From Clostridiaceae bacterium (GTDB lineage Bacteria > Bacillota > Clostridia > Oscillospirales > Acutalibacteraceae): a DNA stretch of 33,245 nt. The translations under genes were made by a program, and so were the position numbers. The notes beneath the pieces were generated by a model. That model worked only from the letters and a program-made list of their open reading frames with translations. It made no database searches and was not told the DNA's origin. Below are positions 15,537 to 22,820 of this stretch, in pieces. The DNA lies in the NCBI GenBank assembly GCA_904501705.1, contig CAJGCA010000013.1:1-33245 (forward strand). Direction: 5' to 3'. Numbering within the stretch: position 1 is the stretch's first letter; every line of letters starts with the position of its first letter.

Positions 15537-17711
15537 TCAGTATTCCACCGAAACCGTGACGGGATTACTTGGCTCACCGCAGACGGCGGTGTAATAGCCG
15601 TCTGATGCAGTGAACGAAACAGGCTTTCCATCGACAACCACAGCCTTCGGCGGGTTATCGCTGACAAAGCCGAGTAGGCCGCCCTCCTTAAGACGGAAGG
15701 TGGTGTTTGTAAGCGCTTCCACGGCTGCGGGGGCCATATATTTTTCCAGCAGGCCGATGGGGGCGAAGCCGTTCTTGATCGGCAGGACAAGGTATAGGCA
15801 GAAGTCGTCGTAACCATCAAGCGTAATCGGGTGTTTTTCTCCCTTTTTGAGACGGGTGGCGCGGCGGGCGTGCCAATCCCATAGTACGTATTCTTCGGCA
15901 TCAGCGAAGGGTAGGTCATCGGTGCTGACGGTGCCGCTGACTGCTTTTTCCTCGCCGTCGAGATTGAACGCGGCGAGGACGCCGCAGTTGCCGATGCGGT
16001 TCCACACCTTGAACGGGCGGCCGCTGACTTCGTGGTCGACGAGCAGACAGTCGGCGGTGGGTACCGTGGCCTGATCACAGCGTAGGATGCGCCCGTCGGC
16101 GAGCACGATGGGCATAATTACCTCGCGCACACTGCGTCCAAGCTTGTCGCTGATATAGACGGGACCGCCGCTCATCGCGCGCAGGACGCTGTTTTTGCTC
16201 GATTGGCTGTCGTCCGTCCACCACATATCCCAGTCGGCGACGTACAGGCATCCCTGTGTGTAGCTGTTGTAGCTGCACTGCATAATGTGTTTGCGGAACC
16301 ACGCGCGATCCTCGGGATGGAAGTCGTCGCTGCAGCGGGATACCACGCTGCGTGGGCGGTTCCAGAAGTTTTCGGTCGCCATACCCATACAGTTGATGAG
16401 CGCACCGTCGTAGTATTTGTCGACGGTATCTTCGATTGCCTGGTGTAGTGCATACGCCGCCTGCCCGATGGGCATCATGTGACGCAGCCACTGCCGGAGG
16501 TAGCTCTGGTTGTCGATCTTGACGAAATCGGTGCCGCAGTCCTTGAGGAAGCGGTGGAACGCGTCATAAAACGCGATTGCCTTGCCATCCTTCAGGTCGG
16601 GCATCAGGCGTCCGCTGCCCGTGAAGATGAGATTGTTGCCAAGCTCGGCGGCGATGGGACCTTCGGGGTCGATGCCCGACCAGTACCCGGTTGTCGGATG
16701 CCACATACCGATCTTCATCCCGTAGGTGTTTTTGAGATCGGCGATTGCGCCCTTCAACCCCTGCGGAAAGCGCACGGGGTCAGCCTCGAAGGCGTACAGG
16801 GTGCGCGAGTGCATCCCGCGGGGAGAGTCGTTCCCTTTGACCTCCGCCCACATATCGTCGAAGAGCATCCAACGCACGGGGAGGTCTTTGGTGCGGAACT
16901 CCTCGGCCTTGGCCATCATCTTGTCGTGGCTGACATACATATGGAACGCATCCCAACTGCACCAACCGAGATACTTGAAAACCTCGGGATACCCGCGCTC
17001 TTCTTTTGATAAATACGGTTTACCGATGAGCTTGAAACCGCTCTCCAGCGTCGCCTGCGGCAGCGCGAATGGCTTAGCGCCCGCGGCGATGATCAGTGCG
17101 GGGGATTGGCAGGTCGTCAGGCCGGCAACGCCCGTGGTCAGATACAGCACGGCAATGTTGCCGCTAGGCTCGATGGAGAGGTCGTTGAGCTTTTCGGCAT
17201 TGCCGCCCGCCATTACCGCCTTGTAGTCATCGCCGACGAGGGCGGCGGCGTAATAGTAGTCACCGCTCTGCGGCTGCCACAGTAGCGTCTGTGTGCCGTC
17301 AGGAATGTCGCCTAGGGTCTTGGGCGTGCTCGGCAGTGTCCAGTAGTTGCCGATCGAGCTGGAGAACATCGCTGTTTTCTCGTTAGGCGGAGCAATGTCA
17401 AGCCCCACGGCGCAGCGCGCGTTGAGGGAGGGGTAATGGTGAACCAGCGACATGTCTCGCACCAGAGCGGCATCGACGATCAGCCCAGCCGTGCGCACGG
17501 CGTCATCGCCGCCGGCGTGTAGGATCACCCGCACAGAGGCGGTCTCGTCCTCGAACAGCCAGGCGGTATGGTCGCTTTCCGTCGTTATTCGACCGCGGAA
17601 GGGGAGCGGGTGCTTTTGGCCCGCCTCGAGGCGGATCCACGCGTTGACAACGCCCGTGACAGCGCGATCTCCGTCGAATAGAACGGGGAGGTTTTCGGAC
17701 AGATGAAACAT
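15537..17711 (-). CDS. GH36-type alpha-galactosidase / raffinose-synthase-like (Sip1) protein
   Basis: 724 residues, no signal peptide, so cytoplasmic. A beta-rich N-terminal region (about 1-230) precedes a TIM barrel with 'YLGWCSWDAF' (247-256), FDDMW (284-288), KIGMWHP, DFVKIDNQ (nucleophile Asp400) and SRCSDDF (acid/base Asp462 or Asp463), then SGGPVYISD. This motif set matches the Sip1/raffinose synthase branch of GH36. Bacterial members hydrolyse or transfer alpha-galactosyl residues; the exact substrate cannot be read from sequence. The ATG at 17711 has GGAGG 7 bases upstream, while an in-frame ATG at 17717 is too close to it. It is divergent from the sugar-import locus at 18212, which suggests that its substrate comes through one of those importers. 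Confidence 0.85.
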   Translation of the reverse strand: MFHLSENLPVLFDGDRAVTGVVNAWIRLEAGQKHPLPFRGRITTESDHTAWLFEDETASVRVILHAGGDDAVRTAGLIVDAALVRDMSLVHHYPSLNARCAVGLDIAPPNEKTAMFSSSIGNYWTLPSTPKTLGDIPDGTQTLLWQPQSGDYYYAAALVGDDYKAVMAGGNAEKLNDLSIEPSGNIAVLYLTTGVAGLTTCQSPALIIAAGAKPFALPQATLESGFKLIGKPYLSKEERGYPEVFKYLGWCSWDAFHMYVSHDKMMAKAEEFRTKDLPVRWMLFDDMWAEVKGNDSPRGMHSRTLYAFEADPVRFPQGLKGAIADLKNTYGMKIGMWHPTTGYWSGIDPEGPIAAELGNNLIFTGSGRLMPDLKDGKAIAFYDAFHRFLKDCGTDFVKIDNQSYLRQWLRHMMPIGQAAYALHQAIEDTVDKYYDGALINCMGMATENFWNRPRSVVSRCSDDFHPEDRAWFRKHIMQCSYNSYTQGCLYVADWDMWWTDDSQSSKNSVLRAMSGGPVYISDKLGRSVREVIMPIVLADGRILRCDQATVPTADCLLVDHEVSGRPFKVWNRIGNCGVLAAFNLDGEEKAVSGTVSTDDLPFADAEEYVLWDWHARRATRLKKGEKHPITLDGYDDFCLYLVLPIKNGFAPIGLLEKYMAPAAVEALTNTTFRLKEGGLLGFVSDNPPKAVVVDGKPVSFTASDGYYTAVCGEPSNPVTVSVEY

Positions 17712-17777
17712 CGGCATTCCTCCAATCGCTTTTGTGCAAAATGCTACACAATTTTCCCCTTTGGGGATTTTGCGCAC

Positions 17778-17807
17778 AGTATAGCACGCGTCAAAGTGAC
17801 CTGTCAA
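17778..17807 (-). promoter_or_regulatory. Promoter of the alpha-galactosidase gene
   Basis: On the minus strand, a perfect TTGACA (17802-17807) and TGCTATACT (extended -10, TATACT at 17778-17783) are 18 bases apart, 67 bases above the gene. This is one of the strongest promoter matches in the window. Confidence 0.85.
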
Positions 17808-17876
17808 GCGTGAATGACTTCCGTTTGACTAATTTGGAGTGGTAAATTTTATCGAAAAAAACCTCCTTTTTGTGGA

Positions 17877-17912
17877 AAGTGTATTGACAACACTTCCTGT
17901 TTGATGTATCAT
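17877..17912 (+). promoter_or_regulatory. Promoter of the sugar-import operon with an inverted repeat over the -35 box
   Basis: TTGACA (17884-17889) and TATCAT (17907-17912) are 17 bases apart. AAGTGT (17877-17882) and ACACTT (17890-17895) form a 6-bp perfect inverted repeat centred exactly on the -35 box, an ideal place for a repressor. The expected start is near 17919, giving a leader of about 290 bases. Confidence 0.78.
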
Positions 17913-17918
17913 ATAGAC

Positions 17919-18211
17919 AACTTAAACATCAATATTTTGGTATGCCATTGAATTTTTTTGTGCATTGTGCGAGTGTTTGGATCCAAAATTTGGTGATTCA
18001 CAACAAAAGGTGCGAGATATTGCGCTTTTTCGCGAAAAAATGTTCGTCATTTTCACAATAGTGATGACGTCTTTTCGGGGGATAATGCGCCTATTTCGCG
18101 CTCTTTTGGCGCTTGCAGGCTGTAAATTCGGTAGGATTGCCGAGCGCGGCTTCGCCCTAAAAAGCAGCGCTTGTGCATTTTATAATGTCCAGTGGAAAAG
18201 GAGTTAGCTAC
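17919..18211 (+). other. Long untranslated leader of the sugar-import operon
   Basis: About 290 bases with no supported gene. It contains a 14-bp DNA palindrome (18026-18039, five T, CGCG, five A) and a hairpin at 18045-18069 (9 bp with a 3-base bulge) followed by TCTTTT, which could act as a weak terminator or attenuator. A GCGCC/GGCGC pair follows near 18086-18112. A possible ORF from 17965 lacks a ribosome binding site. The length and structure suggest control after transcription starts, but I recognise no known riboswitch. Confidence 0.45.
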
Positions 18212-20974
18212 ATGAAGAAACTATCAATGTTCCTGTGCCTGACGTTGATGCTGAGCCTTGTGTTCGGAACGACGGCAGGGGTCTGGGTCAGCGCTGCGGA
18301 GAATGACAGCGTGACCGAGTTCAAAGTGGATGCGGACATAAAGTCGGATCCGTTGGAGGTTACGATCAACGTTCCGCAGGATGGTACGTATGCACTCGGC
18401 TTTGAGTATATGGCGCTCGATGATACGATCTCGGACCTGCATGTCTCGATCGAGATTGACGGCGAGTTCCCGAGCGAAGCGCTTAAGGACATCGTGCTTC
18501 CCCGCTACTGGACGACGAATGAGCCTTATCGCGTGGACGGTCAGGGCAACCAGTTCTCGGCTGAGCCGGCGATGTACAAGGATTTTGTTACATATTATCT
18601 GCTCAGTTCGGCGAATTTTGACGTTCGGACCTACGCGTTTGATCTGACTGCCGGCAAACACAAAGTGACGATCGCGCCAATCTTAGGCGAGTTCAGACTT
18701 AAAAGCGTCAAGCTGGATAGTAATGTAGAGGCGGCGAAATATCAGCAGCCTACGCTGACTGATAAGAACACTTATACCGGTGAAGATATTGCCGTCGAGG
18801 GCGAGTCGGCAGATATCAAGAGCAGCTATTGGCTGACGACGGGTTCGGATATCGGCTCCTCGCGCGTCACCCCCTCTGATCCGATTTTGTCTAAGATCAA
18901 CTATGTCGGCGGTGCGACCTGGAAGGAGATCGGCTCCACCATCTACTGGACGGTGGATGTGCCGCAGGCCGGTTACTATAATCTCGGCTTCTCCTATCGG
19001 CAGGGCTACGTTCTCAATGGTAATACTTATCGTTGGCTGCGCGTCAACGGTAAGACGCCCTTCGAAGAGGCGACCTCTATTGCGTTCCCTTATGCGACCG
19101 ACTGGGAGGTTCGTATGCTGGGCAAGACGCAGGGCGAGACGGTTTCTCCGTACGCGGTTTATCTCGAGAAGGGTAAGAATCAGCTTAGTCTGACCGCTAC
19201 TCTGGGTGAGTATGCGGCGGTTTGCACCGAGCTTGATGAGATCGTTCTGGCGCTTGGTGATCTGTATCTCGATATTACGATGGTCACCGGCGAAACGGTT
19301 GATATTTATCGCGATTACCGTTTGTTCGATCAGATCCCGAATTTTGAAGAGCGTCTGAAGGAATCCAAGGCTGCTCTGGAAAAGATCGACGAGAAACTGG
19401 TTGCTCTCAACAACGGTGAGACTAGCGACTATTCCTCCTGCGTGCGTAAAACCTATCAGGACATTCAGCGTATGCTGGACAACCGATATGATGCCCACCG
19501 TTACAAGGGCACGTTCTATGGTAACTACTCCAGCCTGTGCGCTAACCTGAACGATATGCAGGATATGCCTTTGGATATCGACCAGATCATCCTGACCTCG
19601 GCTGAGGCAGACGTGGTCGCCAGCAAGGAGAAGAAGAACTTCTTTGTCGAGGCAGGCGAGGCTCTGATGTTTGGCATTAAGCGCTTTATTGCTTCCTTCA
19701 CGCAAGACTACAACAACATCTCCGGCGTTGTCTCTGATTCTAACGAGACCGTGACCGTCTGGGTCAACTGGGGTCGTGATCAGGCGCAGGTGCTGAATAT
19801 GCTGGTGCAGTCCTCCTTCTCGCAGCAGCATCCCAATATCGCCGTGAGCATCAAGATCTCGAACGCGTCGATGATTCAGGGCGTTCTTTCCGGCGACGGT
19901 CCGGATGTGACACTGATGCACTCCCGTGCTGAACCGGTCAACCTGGCGATGCGTGGCGTGCTGTATGATATGAAGCAGTTCGAGAAAACCGACCCTGAAT
20001 ACAATGCGGTGATGAACCGTTTCCATAAGGGCGCTACTGATCCTTATATATATAGAGACGGATTGTACGCCTTGCCGGACAGCCAGAGCTTCTTCGTGAT
20101 GTTCTATCGCACCGACGTGTTCGAGCAGCTCGAAATCAAGGTGCCGAAGACGTGGGATGAGTTCCGTACGGTTGCCCGTAGTCTGACGCGCAATAATCTG
20201 GATGCATGGGTCCCCTATACGCAGATTACGGATGTTAACTCGGCGAATACTGGTGTTGGTAACCTCAATCTGCTCCCGACGATGCTGATGCAGCATGGTC
20301 TGTCGATGTACAACGATACACTGACGGCGACGTCATTCACCGATCCTGAGGTCATCGCTGTATTTACGGATTGGACCGATTATTATACCAAGCTCAAGCT
20401 TCCTTATCAACTTGACTTCTTCACGCGCTTCCGACTCGGCACCTGCCCGATCGGTATTGCTCCTTACACGACCTACAACACCCTGCGCGATTCGGCTAAG
20501 GAGATCGACGGCAAGTGGAAGATGGTGGAGATCCCCGGCGTGTTGCAGGCGGACGGCACCATCAACAACGCTTCTGCCGGCAGCGGTACGGGTTGTGCGA
20601 TCCTGAAGGGTGCCAAGAGCCCTGAGGCTGCGTGGACCTTCCTCAAGTGGTGGACGGACACGGATACGCAGCTGAAGTATTCGAACAACCTCGAATCGAT
20701 CCTTGGCCCCGTCGGTCGTGTAGCTGTTGCCAACGTGGAGGCTCTTAAGAGAATGACGTGGGATGTGGACAGCCTCAACACTGTTCTTGCTGCATGGGAT
20801 GATGTGCGCGAGATCCGCGAGGTGCCCGGCAGCTACTACGTTGCCCGTTCTTTGGACTTCGCCTTCTGGAATGTTGCCAGCATGAGTAAGAACCCCAAGG
20901 ATATGATGCAGACCTGGGGCGAAGAGGCAGATGCTGAGATTAAGAGAAAGTTGGAGCAGTATGAAAACAGATAA
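18212..20974 (+). CDS. Large extracellular sugar-binding protein with duplicated N-terminal modules
   Basis: 920 residues, about twice a normal solute-binding protein. Residues 1-28 are a signal peptide ending VSA; no lipobox cysteine is present, unlike most Gram-positive binding proteins. Residues about 40-170 and 240-345 look like two copies of one beta-sandwich module: INVPQDGTYALGFEY against VDVPQAGYYNLGFSY, and GKHKVTIAPILGEF against GKNQLSLTATLGEY. A helical segment (about 375-500) leads to a type-1 solute-binding domain (about 510-915) with 'ISNASMIQGVLSGDGPDVTL', PKTWDEFRTVARSLT and SGTGCAILKGAKSPEAAWTF. The sugar is unknown. GGAG lies 8 bases above the ATG at 18212; the in-frame ATG at 18173 is rejected. 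The 3' end overlaps the next permease by 14 bases. Confidence 0.88.
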   Translation: MKKLSMFLCLTLMLSLVFGTTAGVWVSAAENDSVTEFKVDADIKSDPLEVTINVPQDGTYALGFEYMALDDTISDLHVSIEIDGEFPSEALKDIVLPRYWTTNEPYRVDGQGNQFSAEPAMYKDFVTYYLLSSANFDVRTYAFDLTAGKHKVTIAPILGEFRLKSVKLDSNVEAAKYQQPTLTDKNTYTGEDIAVEGESADIKSSYWLTTGSDIGSSRVTPSDPILSKINYVGGATWKEIGSTIYWTVDVPQAGYYNLGFSYRQGYVLNGNTYRWLRVNGKTPFEEATSIAFPYATDWEVRMLGKTQGETVSPYAVYLEKGKNQLSLTATLGEYAAVCTELDEIVLALGDLYLDITMVTGETVDIYRDYRLFDQIPNFEERLKESKAALEKIDEKLVALNNGETSDYSSCVRKTYQDIQRMLDNRYDAHRYKGTFYGNYSSLCANLNDMQDMPLDIDQIILTSAEADVVASKEKKNFFVEAGEALMFGIKRFIASFTQDYNNISGVVSDSNETVTVWVNWGRDQAQVLNMLVQSSFSQQHPNIAVSIKISNASMIQGVLSGDGPDVTLMHSRAEPVNLAMRGVLYDMKQFEKTDPEYNAVMNRFHKGATDPYIYRDGLYALPDSQSFFVMFYRTDVFEQLEIKVPKTWDEFRTVARSLTRNNLDAWVPYTQITDVNSANTGVGNLNLLPTMLMQHGLSMYNDTLTATSFTDPEVIAVFTDWTDYYTKLKLPYQLDFFTRFRLGTCPIGIAPYTTYNTLRDSAKEIDGKWKMVEIPGVLQADGTINNASAGSGTGCAILKGAKSPEAAWTFLKWWTDTDTQLKYSNNLESILGPVGRVAVANVEALKRMTWDVDSLNTVLAAWDDVREIREVPGSYYVARSLDFAFWNVASMSKNPKDMMQTWGEEADAEIKRKLEQYENR

Positions 20975-21893
20975 AAAATTCGCGCGGGCGAAGCTAAATC
21001 GCCCATCCGGGATCAATAGCCTGAGCGAGAAAATGGCATACAGCGGGCTGCTGCTCCCCTTTATGATTTTGTTCGTCGTATTTACGATCCTGCCGATCTT
21101 CGCTTCGATCGTGTTGAGCTTCTTCGATTATGATCAGGTGTCGACTCCCATCTGGGCAGGTCTTGACAACTACCTGCGTACGATTACCGGCGACCGTCTT
21201 TTCCCGATCGTGCTTAAGAACACGCTGGTGATGGCGGTCATCCTCGGCCCCTTAAGCTACATTATGGCGTTTGTGCTCGCGTGGTGTATCAGCGAGTTCC
21301 GCCCGATCGTTCGTACTTTCCTGGCGTTTTTGTTCTATGCGCCCGGACTGGTCGGTAACGCGTATTTCGTGTGGTCGATCATCTTCTCGGGTGATGCCAA
21401 CGGCTACGCCAACAGCTTGTTGCTGAGTCTCGGCTTGATCACTGAGCCGATTGTATGGTTTAAGGATCTGAACTACAATATGATCATTGTCATTGTGGTT
21501 CAGTTGTGGATGAGTCTCGGCGTATCCTTCCTGTCCAATATTGCGGGTATCCAGAACGTGTCACATGACCTCTATGAGGCGGGTGCGATCGACGGTATCC
21601 GTAACCGTTGGCAAGAGCTGTGGTACATCACCCTGCCCTCGATGAAGAGCATCCTGCTTTTCGGCGCGGTTATGCAGATTCAGTCCTCCTTCTCGGTCGG
21701 CCCGGTCATTACCGCTCTTGCGGGTTATCCGACCCTGAACAACTCTCTGGATACGATCGTCACTTACCTGACGGATATCGGTACAGCCCGTTATGAATTT
21801 GGTTACGCAGCGGCGATTTCGGTCATTCTGTTCTTGCTGATGCTGTTCTTCCGCGTTGTCGTTGGTAACCTGTTGAATCTGCTTGGAAAGTGA
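20961..21893 (+). CDS. ABC sugar transporter permease (MalF/LplB-like), first pair
   Basis: 310 residues with six predicted membrane helices. The cytoplasmic EAA loop that contacts the ATPase reads EAGAIDGIRNRWQELW (206-221), followed by ITLPSM, the standard form for carbohydrate-uptake permeases. The N-terminal extension is basic. The ATG at 20961 has TTGGAG upstream and lies inside the last codons of the binding protein, so the two are translationally coupled; an earlier in-frame start at 20931 is unlikely. It should form a heterodimer with the permease at 21904. Confidence 0.93.
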   Translation: MKTDKKFARAKLNRPSGINSLSEKMAYSGLLLPFMILFVVFTILPIFASIVLSFFDYDQVSTPIWAGLDNYLRTITGDRLFPIVLKNTLVMAVILGPLSYIMAFVLAWCISEFRPIVRTFLAFLFYAPGLVGNAYFVWSIIFSGDANGYANSLLLSLGLITEPIVWFKDLNYNMIIVIVVQLWMSLGVSFLSNIAGIQNVSHDLYEAGAIDGIRNRWQELWYITLPSMKSILLFGAVMQIQSSFSVGPVITALAGYPTLNNSLDTIVTYLTDIGTARYEFGYAAAISVILFLLMLFFRVVVGNLLNLLGK

Positions 21894-21903
21894 GGGCCGG
21901 AGC

Positions 21904-22794
21904 ATGGATAAAAAAGTAAAACTGCGCCGAGCCAGTAAAACGGCTCAGTACCGGCGCTATACACGATCCAAGGCGGGCAACTTCTTCTTCTTTGCCTTCC
22001 TGACAATTGCCGGCTTATGCTCGGTGGTGCCGCTGTTCTATTGCGTGATCACTTCGCTCAAGCCTCTCGATGAATTGCTCATCCAACCGCCCCGTCTGTG
22101 GGTATACCGTCCGACGCTGCAGAACTACTCGGTACTGCCTGCGTTAATGGCGTCGTTACGCGTGCCGCTGTCTCGTTATCTGTTCAACAGTGTGTTTGTC
22201 GCGGTGGTAACGACCTTCTTTCACATTATCGCTTCGGCGATGGCGGCATTTGTGTTCTCGAAGTCGAGTCTTAAGTGCCGCGGTTGGTTGTTTGCACTGG
22301 TACAGCTTGCACTGCTGTATAATGCATATACGCTGGCGATCCCGCGTTACCTGATTTTCAGCTTTGTCGGGATTATTGATACCTATTGGGTATACATACT
22401 GCCGCAGATCCCGTCGGCGATGGGCTGTTTCCTGATTAAGCAGTATATGGACGGCAGCGTGCCGGATGCGATTCTGGAGGCCGCCCGCATTGACGGCGCC
22501 AGCACCACTCGAATTTTTTGGCAGTTGGTTATGCCGCTGGTCAAACCTGCGTGGTTGACGCTGTTCCTGTTCGCGTTCCGCGATATGTGGACGATCATTC
22601 CGTCGGGTACGATTTTTAGCGAAGAGCTTAAGACGCTTCCGCAGATCATGTCCTCGATCTCTGCCGGCGGTATTGCCCGTGCGGGCAGCTCGATGGCGGC
22701 GACGGTTATTATGATGATCCCGCCGATCCTCGTTTTCTGGTTTACCCAGAGTAATGTTATGGAAACGATGAGTAGTTCGGGTATTAAAGAGTAA
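21904..22794 (+). CDS. ABC sugar transporter permease (MalG/LplC-like), first pair
   Basis: 296 residues with six membrane helices and a very basic N-terminus. The EAA loop is EAARIDGASTTRIFWQLVMP (192-211), and the protein ends in the usual periplasmic/extracellular short tail. It begins 10 bases after the preceding permease; AGGG lies 8 bases upstream of the ATG. It is the MalG-type partner of the permease at 20961, and in this family it couples to an MsmK-like ATPase that is not encoded in the window. Confidence 0.93.
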   Translation: MDKKVKLRRASKTAQYRRYTRSKAGNFFFFAFLTIAGLCSVVPLFYCVITSLKPLDELLIQPPRLWVYRPTLQNYSVLPALMASLRVPLSRYLFNSVFVAVVTTFFHIIASAMAAFVFSKSSLKCRGWLFALVQLALLYNAYTLAIPRYLIFSFVGIIDTYWVYILPQIPSAMGCFLIKQYMDGSVPDAILEAARIDGASTTRIFWQLVMPLVKPAWLTLFLFAFRDMWTIIPSGTIFSEELKTLPQIMSSISAGGIARAGSSMAATVIMMIPPILVFWFTQSNVMETMSSSGIKE

Positions 22795-22820
22795 ACAGTC
22801 AGAAAGATGGGTGAAACAAT

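Noticed and set aside
17712..17883. Replication origin at the strand switch
   Set aside because: Genes diverge here as at an origin, but there is no dnaA/dnaN, no cluster of DnaA boxes, and the divergence is explained by two promoters.
17965..18207. Small ORF in the leader of the sugar-import operon
   Set aside because: No ribosome binding site and no plausible protein; better explained as untranslated leader.
18683..20296. Antisense reading frame of 537 codons under the binding protein
   Set aside because: Codon-bias shadow of the plus-strand gene; no family features and no start signals.
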